Assembly: GCF_021869535.1 (NCBI RefSeq)
Contig: NW_026262690.1
Location: 65,869,995 to 65,933,994, forward strand
DNA length: 64,000 nt
Direction of reading: 5' to 3'
DNA from: Mytilus californianus
Taxonomy: Eukaryota > Mollusca > Bivalvia > Mytilida > Mytilidae
Translations under genes and position numbers: made by a program
The notes under the pieces: model-generated
Told to the model about the DNA's origin: nothing
Seen by the model: the letters and a program-made list of their open reading frames with translations, nothing else
Database searches by the model: none
Part shown: positions 1 to 10,123 of the stretch, piece by piece
How positions within the stretch are numbered: the stretch's first letter is position 1
Layout: every line of letters starts with the position of its first letter

Positions 1-769
1 TTAATTTCTAAGAATTCTGTAATTTTATTATACGTTTTATTTTGATATTGAAATAAATAAAAAAAAAAGCTTCTTATTTGTTTTTTTACCTAGTATGTGT
101 GGTTTAAAACATTTGTCAGAGCTTGAGGACCACCAGTGAAAGCAAAAGCTCTGAAATATGTGTTGAAACCAATACTTGTTCAGTTATCATTGCCTGCAAC
201 TTTATTTCGGGATATTTCAACAAATGTGTTCAATGAATGTTAATTACATAAGAATTAATTACTCTCGTTCTATTCTACGTAAAATTTAATTTTTATTTTT
301 TTTTTGGAATTTCAAGTGTTTGCTCCTAAGTAAGTTCATGTTTACGTATAACATTAGATTTACGTGTAAAGGGAATTACAGTCTTATATTTTTAGAATTA
401 AGTCAGCAACTTCGGGTAATTCTTGAGGAACTATTACGTATGCTTTGTATATATAAATTTACGAGTTTCAATAATTTTTTTCACAAGATACAGGGCTACT
501 CTTGTCTTAAAGTTCTAAAGTAATTTTTTATCTTTTTGAAATTTAAAGTTTAGTTATCTACACTTATCTGGTGGAGTATTTTTTTCGTGCAACTTTTGGA
601 AGTATGTTTTAATTAAAATTTTGTTGAGTCGATTCTATATTTGAATCTCGAAAATGGGATGGTAATGATGGATATGTGTTTCACGTCCAGTGGCAAATAT
701 CGCATTTGTATTATGACGAGAACATGTATATTGGATATTATTATAGACCCTGCTTTGTACTAGACCGAC
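1..769. other. AT-rich intergenic stretch, no gene seen
   Basis: I see no convincing coding region, RNA gene or repeat boundary. The short open frames here have no recognisable protein character. The sequence is AT-rich with homopolymer runs. Confidence 0.5.
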
Positions 770-990
770 GAGCTAAGCCAGATATTTAACGTGCCAGTTC
801 AAAAGGGAAACGACGCGTCAACCTTACCAGTCACATTATTCTGACCCCGATCCGACCAGTCTTTATCTTACTCCAAAGTGCTGCGTACTTAGCAAATACC
901 AATTTTCAAGTCTTTGGTTTGTCCCAGCCGTGGACCAAACCCACGACCCCTAACATTTCTCGAAAATGATGATCTCCATCGGAGTATTGT
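770..990. repeat. Probable dispersed SINE/MITE-like repeat
   Basis: This block has a higher GC content than its surroundings. It carries the phrases gtcacattattctgacccc and ctttggtttgtccc followed by accaaacccacgaccc, which I recall as part of a dispersed bivalve repeat whose end resembles a tRNA-derived B-box region in reverse orientation. Edges are approximate and the family name is unknown to me. Confidence 0.4.
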
Positions 991-1708
991 GCATACGTAG
1001 CAATTTTCAGTAGATATAAATTGAATAGTGACTTTGGAATAAAATTTTGGATCTGATCAATTGACATTTATTGCAAGAGAGAATACAGTTAGTTTTACCG
1101 GTTTTTTCATTTTTAAATTGGACACTATGGGAAATTGAATGAACTTCAAAACTTTCAAATATCCAGTCATTCCTGTGACTAGTGTCATTGATTACTTACT
1201 ATCAAGTAAGTAAGGAAGGTTTTTTGATAACCATGAATTTACCAAGAAATTGGTTATATTTAACCATGTGTATGTAAGAATAATCCTTCTTTCGTTATTA
1301 AGCTATACGATCGTTGTAATTCTTTCCAAAGAATATGTTTTAAATTTTAAAAGGGGGAAATACAGCGACTACATTAACCGAAGGCATTTCGCCATATACA
1401 ATATGTAATCGAGATTCAAATAAGATGCACAATATATATACAGATACAGAATGGAAGTCTTATGTATACTTCATATAAAACTGTTTTTTCGTATAGAAAT
1501 TGTAATGTAATCCTTTTCACATTAATAAGTTATAATATGTGTCTTTATTGTTTTGGTTTCAGACTCATTTTGACGCTTTTACGATTAATTCAATACAACG
1601 ATGGATCTTCGTATACCATGTCGTACTACCCAATTGTAAAACAATTGCAGTGTTCAGCGTAAATCGATAACCTAAAACCTTGGGCCTTTTATAAAAAAAT
1701 TGAAACAA
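991..1708 (+). other. 5' flank of the TNF-like gene
   Basis: No coding region or clear core promoter is visible. In the reading frame of the downstream start codon there is a stop (TAA) at 1673-1675. This makes the ATG at 1709 the first available start in this exon, although an untranslated upstream exon cannot be excluded. Confidence 0.4.
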
Positions 1709-4700
1709 ATGGATATCAAACTAACACCCCGACTCAGTACTAATGATTTTATCAATGAAATAATCGAAACCGATTCTAAATTACCTGACATTTGCTTAAC
1801 TAGAAGCAGTAGTAACGAAGATGACATTCAACACGTAAACGGAGCAAATTCAAGCGGATACAACTCGAATTCAACTCTAGACGAGCAGCAAGAAACACAA
1901 GATTCCCTTCCTACTAATCACAAGAATAACAGCGGAGGAAGTCTAGAAAGTGGAAGCAGGATATCCAATGACGATAGTGCAATAAGTTTAACGCTTGATT
2001 TTACTAATGAAGATCAAGATCAAGATCAAATACCTACGACTCAGGAAACGTTGTTAGGACAGACCAATGATACTGATAAAAATATCAAACATTCACCATC
2101 AACTCAAAATACATGTTTGAGATTGAGGCATTGGTTATTCCTGTCATTAACTGTTAACTTTTTGTGCATCGTATCCATTAGTGTTGTCTTCAGTTTACCT
2201 CGTAAAACAGGCCATATAGAAACCTTATGTGTTCTGGAAAGTAACAAACCCCCATTGTGTTCAAATTTTTCATCAGCACATCTTCAGTATTTAGTTCACG
2301 TCGTAAGTATCTTTCTATAAGATTACTAAGTTTACATTTATATTAAAAATATGGTAAACATTACAAGGCCAGGTAATAAAATTAGAAAACAAAACAAGTT
2401 ACTAAACTGTATTCAACAGTAGCGTGAGTTAAAAAGAAAGCCTCAATTTGGCAAAGTTGACCTTCGATATATTTGGTTATTCATTTAAAGATCCCTTTTG
2501 ATCAACTTCTTATATGTCTACATATTTATATTTATGGCTTTCACATGTTTGTGTTTGAGCGTTCTTGATGAAGGTATACCAGAATAGCGTTTAGGATGCA
2601 CCAAATCTATTAAGTGTTATTTTAATTGTATGTCAATTCCTTTTTTTTTTGTCTCTATATTATATTTATATTTAATTTGAATCCTCTGATTTTACGCATG
2701 CTTTTTTCATTTTTAGATGCAAATTAAAGACAATCAAAGTCTACCTTTAGGAGCTGCACAAACCTACATTTCCTTCCACAGTAATAAAGGTAAGTTAATA
2801 TTTTTCGCGGATATGTGTGTTAGTTTCTATATGTCCCATTTTTCATGTTCTGAATCTAACTGTTAACGTACTTATTAATTTGAGATTTCACTTAATTGAA
2901 TACATATTTTTAATCTGATACCGAGATAAGATAATAAAAAAGGAACTAGTTATGTAACGTATTAAGAAGGAAAATGACATCAAAATACACGAAGTCATTT
3001 TAGATTTTAGCTTAAGAATAGTGTGAAAGAACTTGGTCAAAATAAAGCAACAACAAAAAAAAGACACAAAAAACTAAGAACTTCTAGAAGATGTTAAAAG
3101 ATCTATCATATCATGACATCTCCATAATATTTATTGTATGGAATTAAATTGCGAGACATGTGTTACCCTTAGGGTGCTACATAAAATCTAATTCTTTTGT
3201 CCAACAGTGGGTCTGTACTGACGCTGCGGCCTCTCGATGCTGTGCGGAATTAATAAAATCATAGCATTTACTATCGGGATGGACAAACAATCAAGCGAAA
3301 TGTCTTAGGAAAACATTGCACTCGATGCGCGTTAAAAAAAGTATGAACGGTTCTTCATGATAGGTTTGTAGTTGGTCTGTTCGGACAAAATTTTTCTAAC
3401 AATCTTGCATGTATCAAAATTTGTCTGTAATATACTTTGGTCAACGCCGTAGTTCCAATTTTCAAGCACACAGTTATATTGTAAACTTATTCTTTTCGTT
3501 GCATCCATGCAATTTAAGCGGTTTTATACTATGAATTTAATAATTTGATTGGCAGTTTTCAAAATATTATATGTATTTTTTTGTTAAGGGAGTTTTTGAA
3601 GTGCCACATGACTTTCAAAATAAGCACACCATTTAATTTACTACTATTACGAAATTATGTTAAAATTTGCTAACTCTAGTGCCTATCATTTGTGTTCCAA
3701 GATGCCCGTCATTTTATTCTCGCGTATAACCTTCAGCATCGGATTTTAAAAGAAATGAAGGAATATATCTAAGTTTCAAAAAGCACCCCAAGAAAGATCC
3801 CTTAATCAAAGCGCAGACAATATAAACCAGATATATATATATATAAAATGACTGAATGATAGCCAACGATAAATCTTACGGGGCGATGGATCATATAAAT
3901 ATGATACAGTACACTACAAAATATAATATATAACCAGTCTAAAAGGGTACAACATCACCAAAAAATTACAATAAACGAACAAATGTAACTATAAATATTT
4001 CGGATAACAGATATCCTTCATCAATATGAGCACGATGTAAAATGAATCAGATAAATCTATTCTGATTATTGAACTATAGCAATCTTGAATTCTATACAAT
4101 AAAAAAAGTGAAACAGTTTCACCCGAACATCATATGTAGAGACGCTAATAAATTTTTAAAATTTCCAAAAAACGACTCAAAGACATGCCTAAAATGAAAA
4201 TAGTAATTATAGATATGAACTGGCACAACTTTAAAATTCCAAAATGACGTCAGTTAAGATGTTACAACAACTGCGTGTAAATACATTCCCAAAAGAACAG
4301 CACTGATCGATATAAGCTGGTAAAATATGACAAACAGAGGCTGCGTATTTATCATTCCAAATAAATAGCAGTTTTATAATGAAAAGAAAAAATAATAGTA
4401 AATTTGGGCTAAGGTTAAAAGTTGGACGTGGATGCGTACTTGTATATCCCTACCAAATGAAAAGAACCCTGGTATTTAAACTAGTAAAATTCCAAAAATT
4501 CCAAAAGAATCCTTAAAACTGTAAGAGTCAAGTAAGGAAGCCGGAGTAACTGGAAACAAATGTCAGGAAAATGAGTGACTCATTCTATTTTTTTTTCATT
4601 TATGCCCTCTGGGGAAACTGTCCTTAGCTTTCTTATCCAAAACCTTTCCCGAGCAAGTCTTTCTGCCCTTGACCAACCCTCGTTGTGGTCTATGATTGTG

Positions 4701-5972
4701 ATTGTAAGGTTTTTGAGATCAGCTTGGGCGTGCCCAGGTGATCTCAAATGACGACTTACGGGGAGGTCGGACTTGCTGGTCTCCGAAAAGCTAAGAAAGC
4801 TCCGAAAAGCTAAAAGCAAGTCTGAAAGACTTATTTGTGAGAGCTGACGTCTCCTCTAATAAAAGCTGTTCAACTGCAGGATGGTGCAAGTCGTGTGGTA
4901 ACAGACGATGTCTGACTTGCCAGCAAATACTGAATACTCAAACATTTACTTGCCACTCCACTGGGTCTGTGTACACTATATTTTGTAATGTAACTTGCAA
5001 AACACAGAATGTTGTATACCTTCTTCAGTGTCGATGTGGCATGCAGTATATTGGCGAGACAGAACAGCCTTTCAACAAACGAATGAATGGTCATCGAAGT
5101 GACTACACCTGCAAGCCCGACCTCCCCGTAAGTCGTCATTTGAGATCACCTGGGCACGCCCAAGCTGATCTCAAAAACCTTACAATCGCAATCATAGACA
5201 ACAACGAGGGTTGGTCAAGGGCCGAAAGACTTGCTCGGGAAAGGTTTTGGGTAAGAAAGCTAAGGACAGTTTCCCCAGAGGGCATAAATGAAAAAACATA
5301 GAATGAGTCACTCATTTTCCCTACCATCACTCATTTTCCTGACATCATTTGTTTCCAGTTACTCCGGCTTCCTTACTTGACTCTTACAGTTTTAAGGATT
5401 CTTTTGGAATTTTTGGAATTTTACTAGTTTAAATACCAGGGTTCTTTTCATTTGGTAGGGATATACAAGTACGCATCCACGTCCAACTTTTAACCTTAGC
5501 CCAAATTTACTATTATTTTTTCTTTTCATTATAAAACTGCTATTTATTTGGAATGATAAATACGCAGCCTCTGTTTGTCATATTTTACCAGCTTATATCG
5601 ATCAGTGCTGTTCTTTTGGGAATGTATTTACACGCAGTTGTTGTAACATCTTAACTGACGTCATTTTGGAATTTTAAAGTTGTGCCAGTTCATATCTATA
5701 ATTACTATTTTCATTTTAGGCATGTCTTTGAGTCGTTTTTTGGAAATTTTAAAAATTTATTAGCGTCTCTACATATGATGTTCGGGTGAAACTGTTTCAC
5801 TTTTTTTATTGTATAGAATTCAAGATTGCTATAGTTCAATAATCAGAATAGATTTATCTGATTCATTTTACATCGTGCTCATATTGATGAAGGATATCTG
5901 TTATCCGAAATATTTATAGTTACATTTGTTCGTTTATTGTCATTTTTTGGTGATGTTGTACCCTTTTAGACT

Positions 5973-6017
<45 letters not shown>

Positions 6018-7144
6018 AAGTCTAAATTGAAAACAACGTTCAAACCTATGATTGCGTAAGATAAAAACCGCAATTTTTATACGTGTGCATGCAGACAAAT
6101 TTCTTGGTAGAGGGGTCTAAATACAGCACAAACAACATTATATATATATATATATATATATACACGTCTAAACATGTGACAACTTTATGACAGACATTCT
6201 CCATCGGATTACACGTGGTTATACAGGGCTAACACCATATTATACATATAATTCGTCTCAAATTTAGCCCAACAATGTTAGATCTTCAAATTTGCGATAA
6301 CAAATTTTTGTTTTTCCCTCAGCCGGATTATATATATACTACATATAAGTCTAAAGATTTGCACAACGGTACTAATATAAGATGGTAATATACGAAGATG
6401 ATGTTATAAAATCGTGTTGACAATAATTCTTGACACTGACGAAGGCTATTTGTTAAGCCGAAATATTTGTCAACACGATTTTATAACATCATCTTCGTAT
6501 ATTACCATCTTATATTAATACCGTTGTGCAAATCTTTAGACTTATATAATTTTTTCCTTATCTGCGCAGTATCGTCTATTCTTTACGATCCGGTACATAT
6601 TAAATTTACTGGTTGGTCCTTTTTATAGACTTCTATATATATAATATATATATATATATATGTTAAGTCTCTTTAAATAAATAGGTAATTCGGATTTTTA
6701 ATTAATTTTTCCATTATGGTTTTTATTACAGGCGATAAGGAAAATGGCATTATTCCAAGCGCTTTGATGAACAGTACAAAATCGGCACATCGTCTTGTAA
6801 CAAGAAAAGAAATTTTGTCATTTCACGACAACAAAATAATTATCCGAAAAACAAACACATACTTTGTATCCGTCCAGTTGCTGTTCAAGCGAGAATCAAG
6901 GTTGAATCACACGATTCAAGACAATGTCGATGTAACATTAATGAAGAAAAACAGACTAGACAATGTTTATCTTTTGTCTAAAACACTTCCAATTTGTAAT
7001 GGCAGTCAAACTCTTCAGACCGTTCGAATAGTTGAATATTTTAAACTGAAGAAAGGTGATGAAATTAGCATATTGGTGTCGAAACCTAATTTGGTCTATA
7101 AATGTCCCACTTGTAATATGGTTACAGTAATTGAGATCAAATGA
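1709..7144 (+). CDS. TNF ligand superfamily-like type II membrane protein, 3 exons
   Basis: The model joins exons 1709-2302, 2717-2789 and 6732-7144: 1080 nt, 359 aa plus a TGA stop. Donors read gtaagt at both introns, acceptors end in AG, and the phases agree (0, then 1, with a split Gly codon at residue 223). Residues 1-140 are a hydrophilic, Ser/Asn/Asp-rich cytoplasmic tail with a DQDQDQ run. Residues about 141-163 form one hydrophobic segment preceded by RLRH, as in a type II membrane protein. Residues about 210-359 resemble a TNF homology domain: a TYFVSVQLLF strand at 265-274, LKKGDEISILVS at 328-339, and a C-terminal strand. Cysteines sit at 311, 347 and 350. TNF-family ligands form trimers that bind death-domain or TRAF-linked receptors; that role here is inferred from family resemblance. 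A C1q-like fold is the main alternative, but the membrane anchor favours TNF. No furin site is obvious. The gene is intact despite a 3.9-kb transposon-filled intron. Confidence 0.8.
2303..2716 (+). other. Intron 1 of the TNF-like gene
   Basis: The intron has a GTAAGT donor and a pyrimidine-rich TTTTTCATTTTTAG acceptor. It is phase 0. It contains the repeat copy at about 2534-2620. Confidence 0.75.
2534..2620 (+). repeat. Dispersed repeat with a TGATGAAGG-type motif, copy 1
   Basis: This segment aligns by eye with 37647-37735. Both share ggctttca-atgttt, a gagcgtt run, a TGATGAA core, a 'cca(t)agaa-agcg' block and a 'aagtgtta' tail. The core resembles, but does not fully satisfy, a hammerhead-ribozyme consensus. 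Confidence 0.5.
3991..4026 (-). ncRNA. Hammerhead-like ribozyme core (degenerate), left arm
   Basis: On the minus strand the segment reads TTGATGA, a hairpin with GGATA/TATCC arms, then GAAA. This is the layout of a hammerhead core (CUGANGA, stem II, GAAA), but the conserved first C is U. It mirrors the copy at 5881-5918. It is probably inactive, and activity cannot be judged by eye. Confidence 0.4.
4580..4780 (-). pseudogene. GIY-YIG endonuclease C-terminal fragment (Penelope-like element)
   Basis: This minus-strand frame encodes only the last part of the endonuclease domain, from SDLPVSRHLRSPGHAQ to RKLRTVSPEGINEK. It matches the C-terminus of the plus-strand copy at 4805-5301 with a few substitutions. 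It lacks the GIY and YIG motifs and the zinc-binding region, so it is a non-functional remnant. At the centre of the palindrome (about 4780-4805) the sequence shows short repeats of ccgaaaagctaa, possibly a junction scar. Confidence 0.75.
4805..5301 (+). pseudogene. GIY-YIG endonuclease domain of a Penelope-like retroelement, 5'-truncated
   Basis: The open frame starts inside a KASLKDLFVRADV segment typical of the linker after the reverse transcriptase of Penelope-like elements. A Cys-rich linker follows: CKSC, RRCLTCQQI, CH and CNVTC. Then comes the GIY-YIG nuclease core: VVYLLQC for the 'GIY' strand, MQYIGETEQPFNKRMNGHR with the YIG strand and conserved Arg/His, and a C-terminal ERFWVRKLRTVSPEGINEK block. 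In complete elements this domain nicks the target for reverse transcription. Here the upstream reverse transcriptase is missing, so this is a 5'-truncated insertion. The open frame is about 165 codons and has no internal stop. It lies on the same strand as the host TNF-like gene, within its intron. It could be translated only if a local promoter exists, and none is seen. Confidence 0.8.
5881..5918 (+). ncRNA. Hammerhead-like ribozyme core (degenerate), right arm
   Basis: The segment reads TTGATGA (5884-5890), a 5-bp stem GGATA/TATCC with a short loop, then GAAA (5907-5910). A UAU/AUA pairing could form a minimal stem I. The first core base is U rather than C. Hammerhead motifs are documented in Penelope-like elements, which fits the context. 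Confidence 0.45.
6343..6547. repeat. 205-bp palindrome enclosing a hammerhead-like motif
   Basis: Arms 6343-6423 and 6467-6547 are nearly perfect reverse complements; I noticed one clear difference (gtactaat versus attaatac). The loop holds CTGACGA, a GGCT/AGCC stem, then GAAA. Both ends adjoin TATA-rich sequence and a gtctaaa motif. The segment 6560-6640 downstream belongs to a repeat I recall from mussels. Confidence 0.8.
6430..6473 (+). ncRNA. Candidate minimal type I hammerhead ribozyme
   Basis: TTGACA (6430-6435) can pair with TGTCAA (6468-6473) as stem I. CTGACGA (6436-6442) matches the CUGANGA core. GGCT/AGCC forms stem II. GAAA follows at 6460-6463, and stem III would be only one or two base pairs. 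Minimal stem III is a known feature of hammerheads in Penelope-like elements. All core positions I can check fit, but the very short stem III makes in vivo activity uncertain. Confidence 0.5.
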
Positions 7145-8694
7145 AAACGGTACAAAATAGGAAATTGAACTTTTAAAAATCATATGGATATAGTTGTCTA
7201 TGCTATTGCATTTCAAGCATACAATTGCCTGAGAACATGTATTTGAGTCTATGCAAATGTTTTACTTATTAAGTGAAAAGGATATGCATTTTATTTGATC
7301 ATTTGTTAAAATGTGCTTTTTTAAAAGGTATTGTTTGCTTAATTTCTAGTCGTAAAGCATATGTAAACCAGTAGATATACCAAGAGAACACATATGATAA
7401 ACGATATCAAAGATTGTACATTTATTATTTTATTTGTTATAATTATATTTTGTTTGTCACATTTGAATGAACTAGTCTTCCTATATGCCATTTCATAGGA
7501 ACAATCGTTATAAAAACCAGGACATATGTATTTTTCATAGAAGGACCATTCAGATATTTTGTACATTGTTGTCCAATCACAGAAGTATCAGAACCATCAC
7601 AGGAAATGCAAAATTTGTATATAATCAAGACTTCTTCAAGGGCAGCTTTTACATCTATTAAATGGCATTTGTTATATATGTTATTTTGTTTATTAATTTT
7701 ATTTATTGTTGATGAAATGTTTGTTTTTAGTTTATTCATTGCTCAGTTCGTAGAACAAAACAAAAACATTTTGTTTCCTTCAAAAGGTTGTTAAGAATGT
7801 AAGAAATACTTTTTTTAATTCATACAACTGTTACAAATGTTGTTTAAAAAAAAATATCCGATTGGTTACAAAAGTGGTTTAATCATTACTCATATTGCAA
7901 TTTTTAAACTACATGCAAGTACAAAAAAAGAAGTTAATCATAGGAAACATTCCTTGTGTAGTTGTTATGTAACTTTTCAAGGTATAATGACATCATACTG
8001 ATATTTAAAGTCCAAAAGTATATTTGAGGAATAGAAAAGAATTGTTTATTGTTTCATTATTAAAAGGTGATATCTTCCTAGTTGACGTCATCCAAAGGAA
8101 ACCGAAAGAATTCTTTTCGTATGAACCAACAGGATAGCAGAGATTTAAATCAGGTTCAATGATTAGCGATGTTTGACACGTTATCTGTTACCGAATAGCT
8201 ATACAGTTACGCTTTATATAGAAATTTAGAAATATGATGTATAAATAAAATAGTTTATATTTTTTGAGACTTAGTCTTTTGACAATTGACAAAAAACAAT
8301 TACCCTTTTATCTTTAAGTTCTGTCAATTAAATCCAGGAGTTTATTCAATTGACAACAGTTCTCTCTCTGGATCACGAAGACCGGTTGGGTGTCTTTACC
8401 GACGGATCACTTTGTTGGTAATCATTCAATTGTGTGTAAAAAAAAAACGTGCACCTGCTTTATAAATATATGATGGGAGTTGTATCCCTTGCTTTGTGTT
8501 TCATGCTCACTATGATGAAATTTTATTTACTATAATTTAATATAGGACATACAAAGAAACAAACAAATTCCCTTCCATTACTAATCAGCTGGTTTTTTTG
8601 TTGTGATATGTAGGAAAATATATCACATCTTTGTCTCTTATTAGTGTCCCGTATAAATAAAACATTCAAGTTAACATCAAAATGCAAATATCTT
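7145..8694. other. 3' flank of the TNF-like gene, no further gene seen
   Basis: The stretch is AT-rich. Several AATAAA/ATTAAA-like hexamers occur, but I cannot decide which serves as the polyadenylation signal. Short open frames on both strands lack protein character. Confidence 0.4.
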
Positions 8695-9010
8695 GGAAGG
8701 CCTTCAATATGAAAAATAGGAATTGTGGTATGATTGCTTATGAGACAACTATCCATCGGAGACCAAATGACGTAGACGTAAACAACTCTTACATTTATAC
8801 ATAAAAAAAAAAATGACAAAATACCGAACTCTAAGGTAAATACAAAAAAGGGGTCCATAAAATCTGACAAATTCAAACACTCGAATGTATCAACCAACGG
8901 AACGAATGGAAAACAACTGTCATATTCCGGACTTGGTGCAGGCATTTTCCGAATATCCGAATTAAGAAAATAGTGGGTTAAACCTGGTTTTATAGCTAGC
9001 TAAACCTCAT
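8695..9010 (+). repeat. Mussel dispersed repeat copies
   Basis: The block contains 'tgtggtatgattgc-tatgagacaact' near 8725 and, downstream, 'caactgtcatattcc(g)gacttgg' followed near 8980 by 'aacctggttttatagctagc'. These phrases recur at 22575-22730, 36755 and 39175 in this window, and I recall them as very abundant in Mytilus DNA. Two repeat families may be joined here. Confidence 0.6.
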
Positions 9011-9128
9011 ATTAGTTATTTTATATCTATTATGATATTGCTCTCTCGTGTAAATCAAGTGAATATCCCTTCCAAAATAACTTCAGTATGTAGTAGTATA
9101 CCATAACAAGACGTCTTTTTATACATAT

Positions 9129-9647
9129 TGTAGCGTGTCGTTTTGTATGGATTCTTGTTCGTCAATGGTTTTTTTTGAGGTAGCGTCAGTTACGTAAAAT
9201 CCATGGCACAAAGAAAACAAACCACAACACAAAGTCTCAAATAAAATCACAATGTAATCTGTTAAAGATAGAATATCAGTTTAACATAATAAAGCTGAAT
9301 AATTTCTGTTACTGAAAATAATCCTTTTATCTCTCTAACACAATATTACTGTCCTCTCGTTCTCTAACTATCCTCTTAACAACTCCTCTCTCTGATCTCT
9401 CTCGTATCCCCTTATATACCTAATTACAGGCGGTACCCCGACGGTTCCAAAGATGGGGTACCTGGCATTTCTAAAGATATACCGGACGGTGAAATTGAAT
9501 AATTTAGACATCGTTCAAATAAACAAAATAGCGGGCGGTACCCTATTGAAATGTAATTTATATTGAAATGTTATTTAAACCAAAAGTATTAATTCAAAGA
9601 CATGTTACGTAATAATAAATTAAACTATCAAAACTAAAATCGCTACA
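9129..9647 (-). mobile_element. Probable solo LTR (519 bp)
   Basis: The block is bounded by TGTAGCG at 9129-9135 and CGCTACA at 9641-9647, the TG...CA inverted ends of a retrotransposon LTR. Read on the minus strand it has a TATATAAGG promoter-like box near 9413-9421, a pyrimidine/purine-rich stretch and AT-rich flanks. Two GGTACC-containing segments (near 9432 and 9538) are related. No internal coding region adjoins it and no exact target duplication is evident, so it is either a solo LTR or a decayed element. Confidence 0.65.
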
Positions 9648-9787
9648 ATCTGTATAAATTTGATCAAAAGATAATCAAAGACCGAGAAAATTAATAGATC
9701 AAATGGGGAGTTGGTTAAATTTTGTAATTGATAAATCATTGCCCTTTTAAAAAGTACTTGAGAATTACTGCACTTATTAAAATAAAA

Positions 9788-10123
9788 TTGAGAATGGAAA
9801 TGGGGAATATGTCAAAGAGACAACAACCCGACCAAAGAGCAGACAACAGCCGAAGGCCACCAATGGGTCTTCAATGCAGCGAGAAAATCCCGCACCCGGA
9901 GGTGGTACTCAGCTGGCCCCTAAATAAAATTGTGTACTAGTTCAGTGAAAATGGACGTCACACTAAACTCCAAAACATATAAATGAACTAATATTAAAAA
10001 ACATACAAGACTAACAAAGGCCAGAGGCTCCTGACTTCGGACAGGCGCAAAAATGCGGCGGGGTTAAACATGTTTTGTGAGATCTCAACCCTCCCCCTAT
10101 ACCTCTAGCCAATGTAGAAAAAA
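9788..10123 (+). repeat. Mussel dispersed repeat encoding a KRQQPDQRADN-like frame
   Basis: It starts 'gagaatggaaatggggaat' and carries 'gtcaaagagacaacaacc'. Related copies are at about 31125-31185 (+) and 63408-63531 (-). It is a transposon-derived segment rather than a gene, although its reading frame stays open through the conserved head. Confidence 0.7.

Larger units (their letters stand above)
3933..5975. mobile_element. Head-to-head pair of Penelope-like element 3' fragments (long inverted repeat)
   Basis: The left arm, about 3933-4776, is the reverse complement of the right arm, about 5111-5975. Both arms contain the C-terminal GIY-YIG coding segment, the same 3' untranslated region and a hammerhead-like motif, and both end in agactggt next to TA-rich DNA. 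The right arm has a short extra direct duplication of 'cactcattttcc' absent from the left. The arms differ at few positions, so the arrangement looks recent. The reverse transcriptase part of the element is absent, so both copies are 5'-truncated. This organisation, partial copies in inverted orientation, is known for Penelope-like elements. Confidence 0.75.
2790..6731 (+). other. Intron 2 of the TNF-like gene, filled with mobile DNA
   Basis: The intron is 3.9 kb, phase 1, with a GTAAGT donor and a TTTTATTACAG acceptor. From 2790 to about 3932 I see no gene or clear repeat. The rest holds the Penelope-like palindrome (3933-5975), several (TA)n tracts (about 5976-6014, 6140-6162, 6636-6660) and a second palindrome (6343-6547). 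Confidence 0.7.

Noticed and set aside
320-523. 67-codon open frame near the window start
   Set aside because: Phe/Ile/Tyr/Leu-rich composition as expected by chance in AT-rich DNA; no family resemblance.
1700-1708. Upstream TTG as start of the TNF-like gene
   Set aside because: TTG is not a normal eukaryotic start; the ATG at 1709 follows in the same frame and fits the model.
4870-5139. Minus-strand open frame over the GIY-YIG domain
   Set aside because: Shadow of the plus-strand endonuclease frame, which carries the recognisable motifs.
9728-9940. 70-codon ORF ending in KRQQPDQRADNSRRPPMG-like text
   Set aside because: Belongs to a dispersed mussel repeat also present at 31.1 and 63.4 kb, so not a gene.
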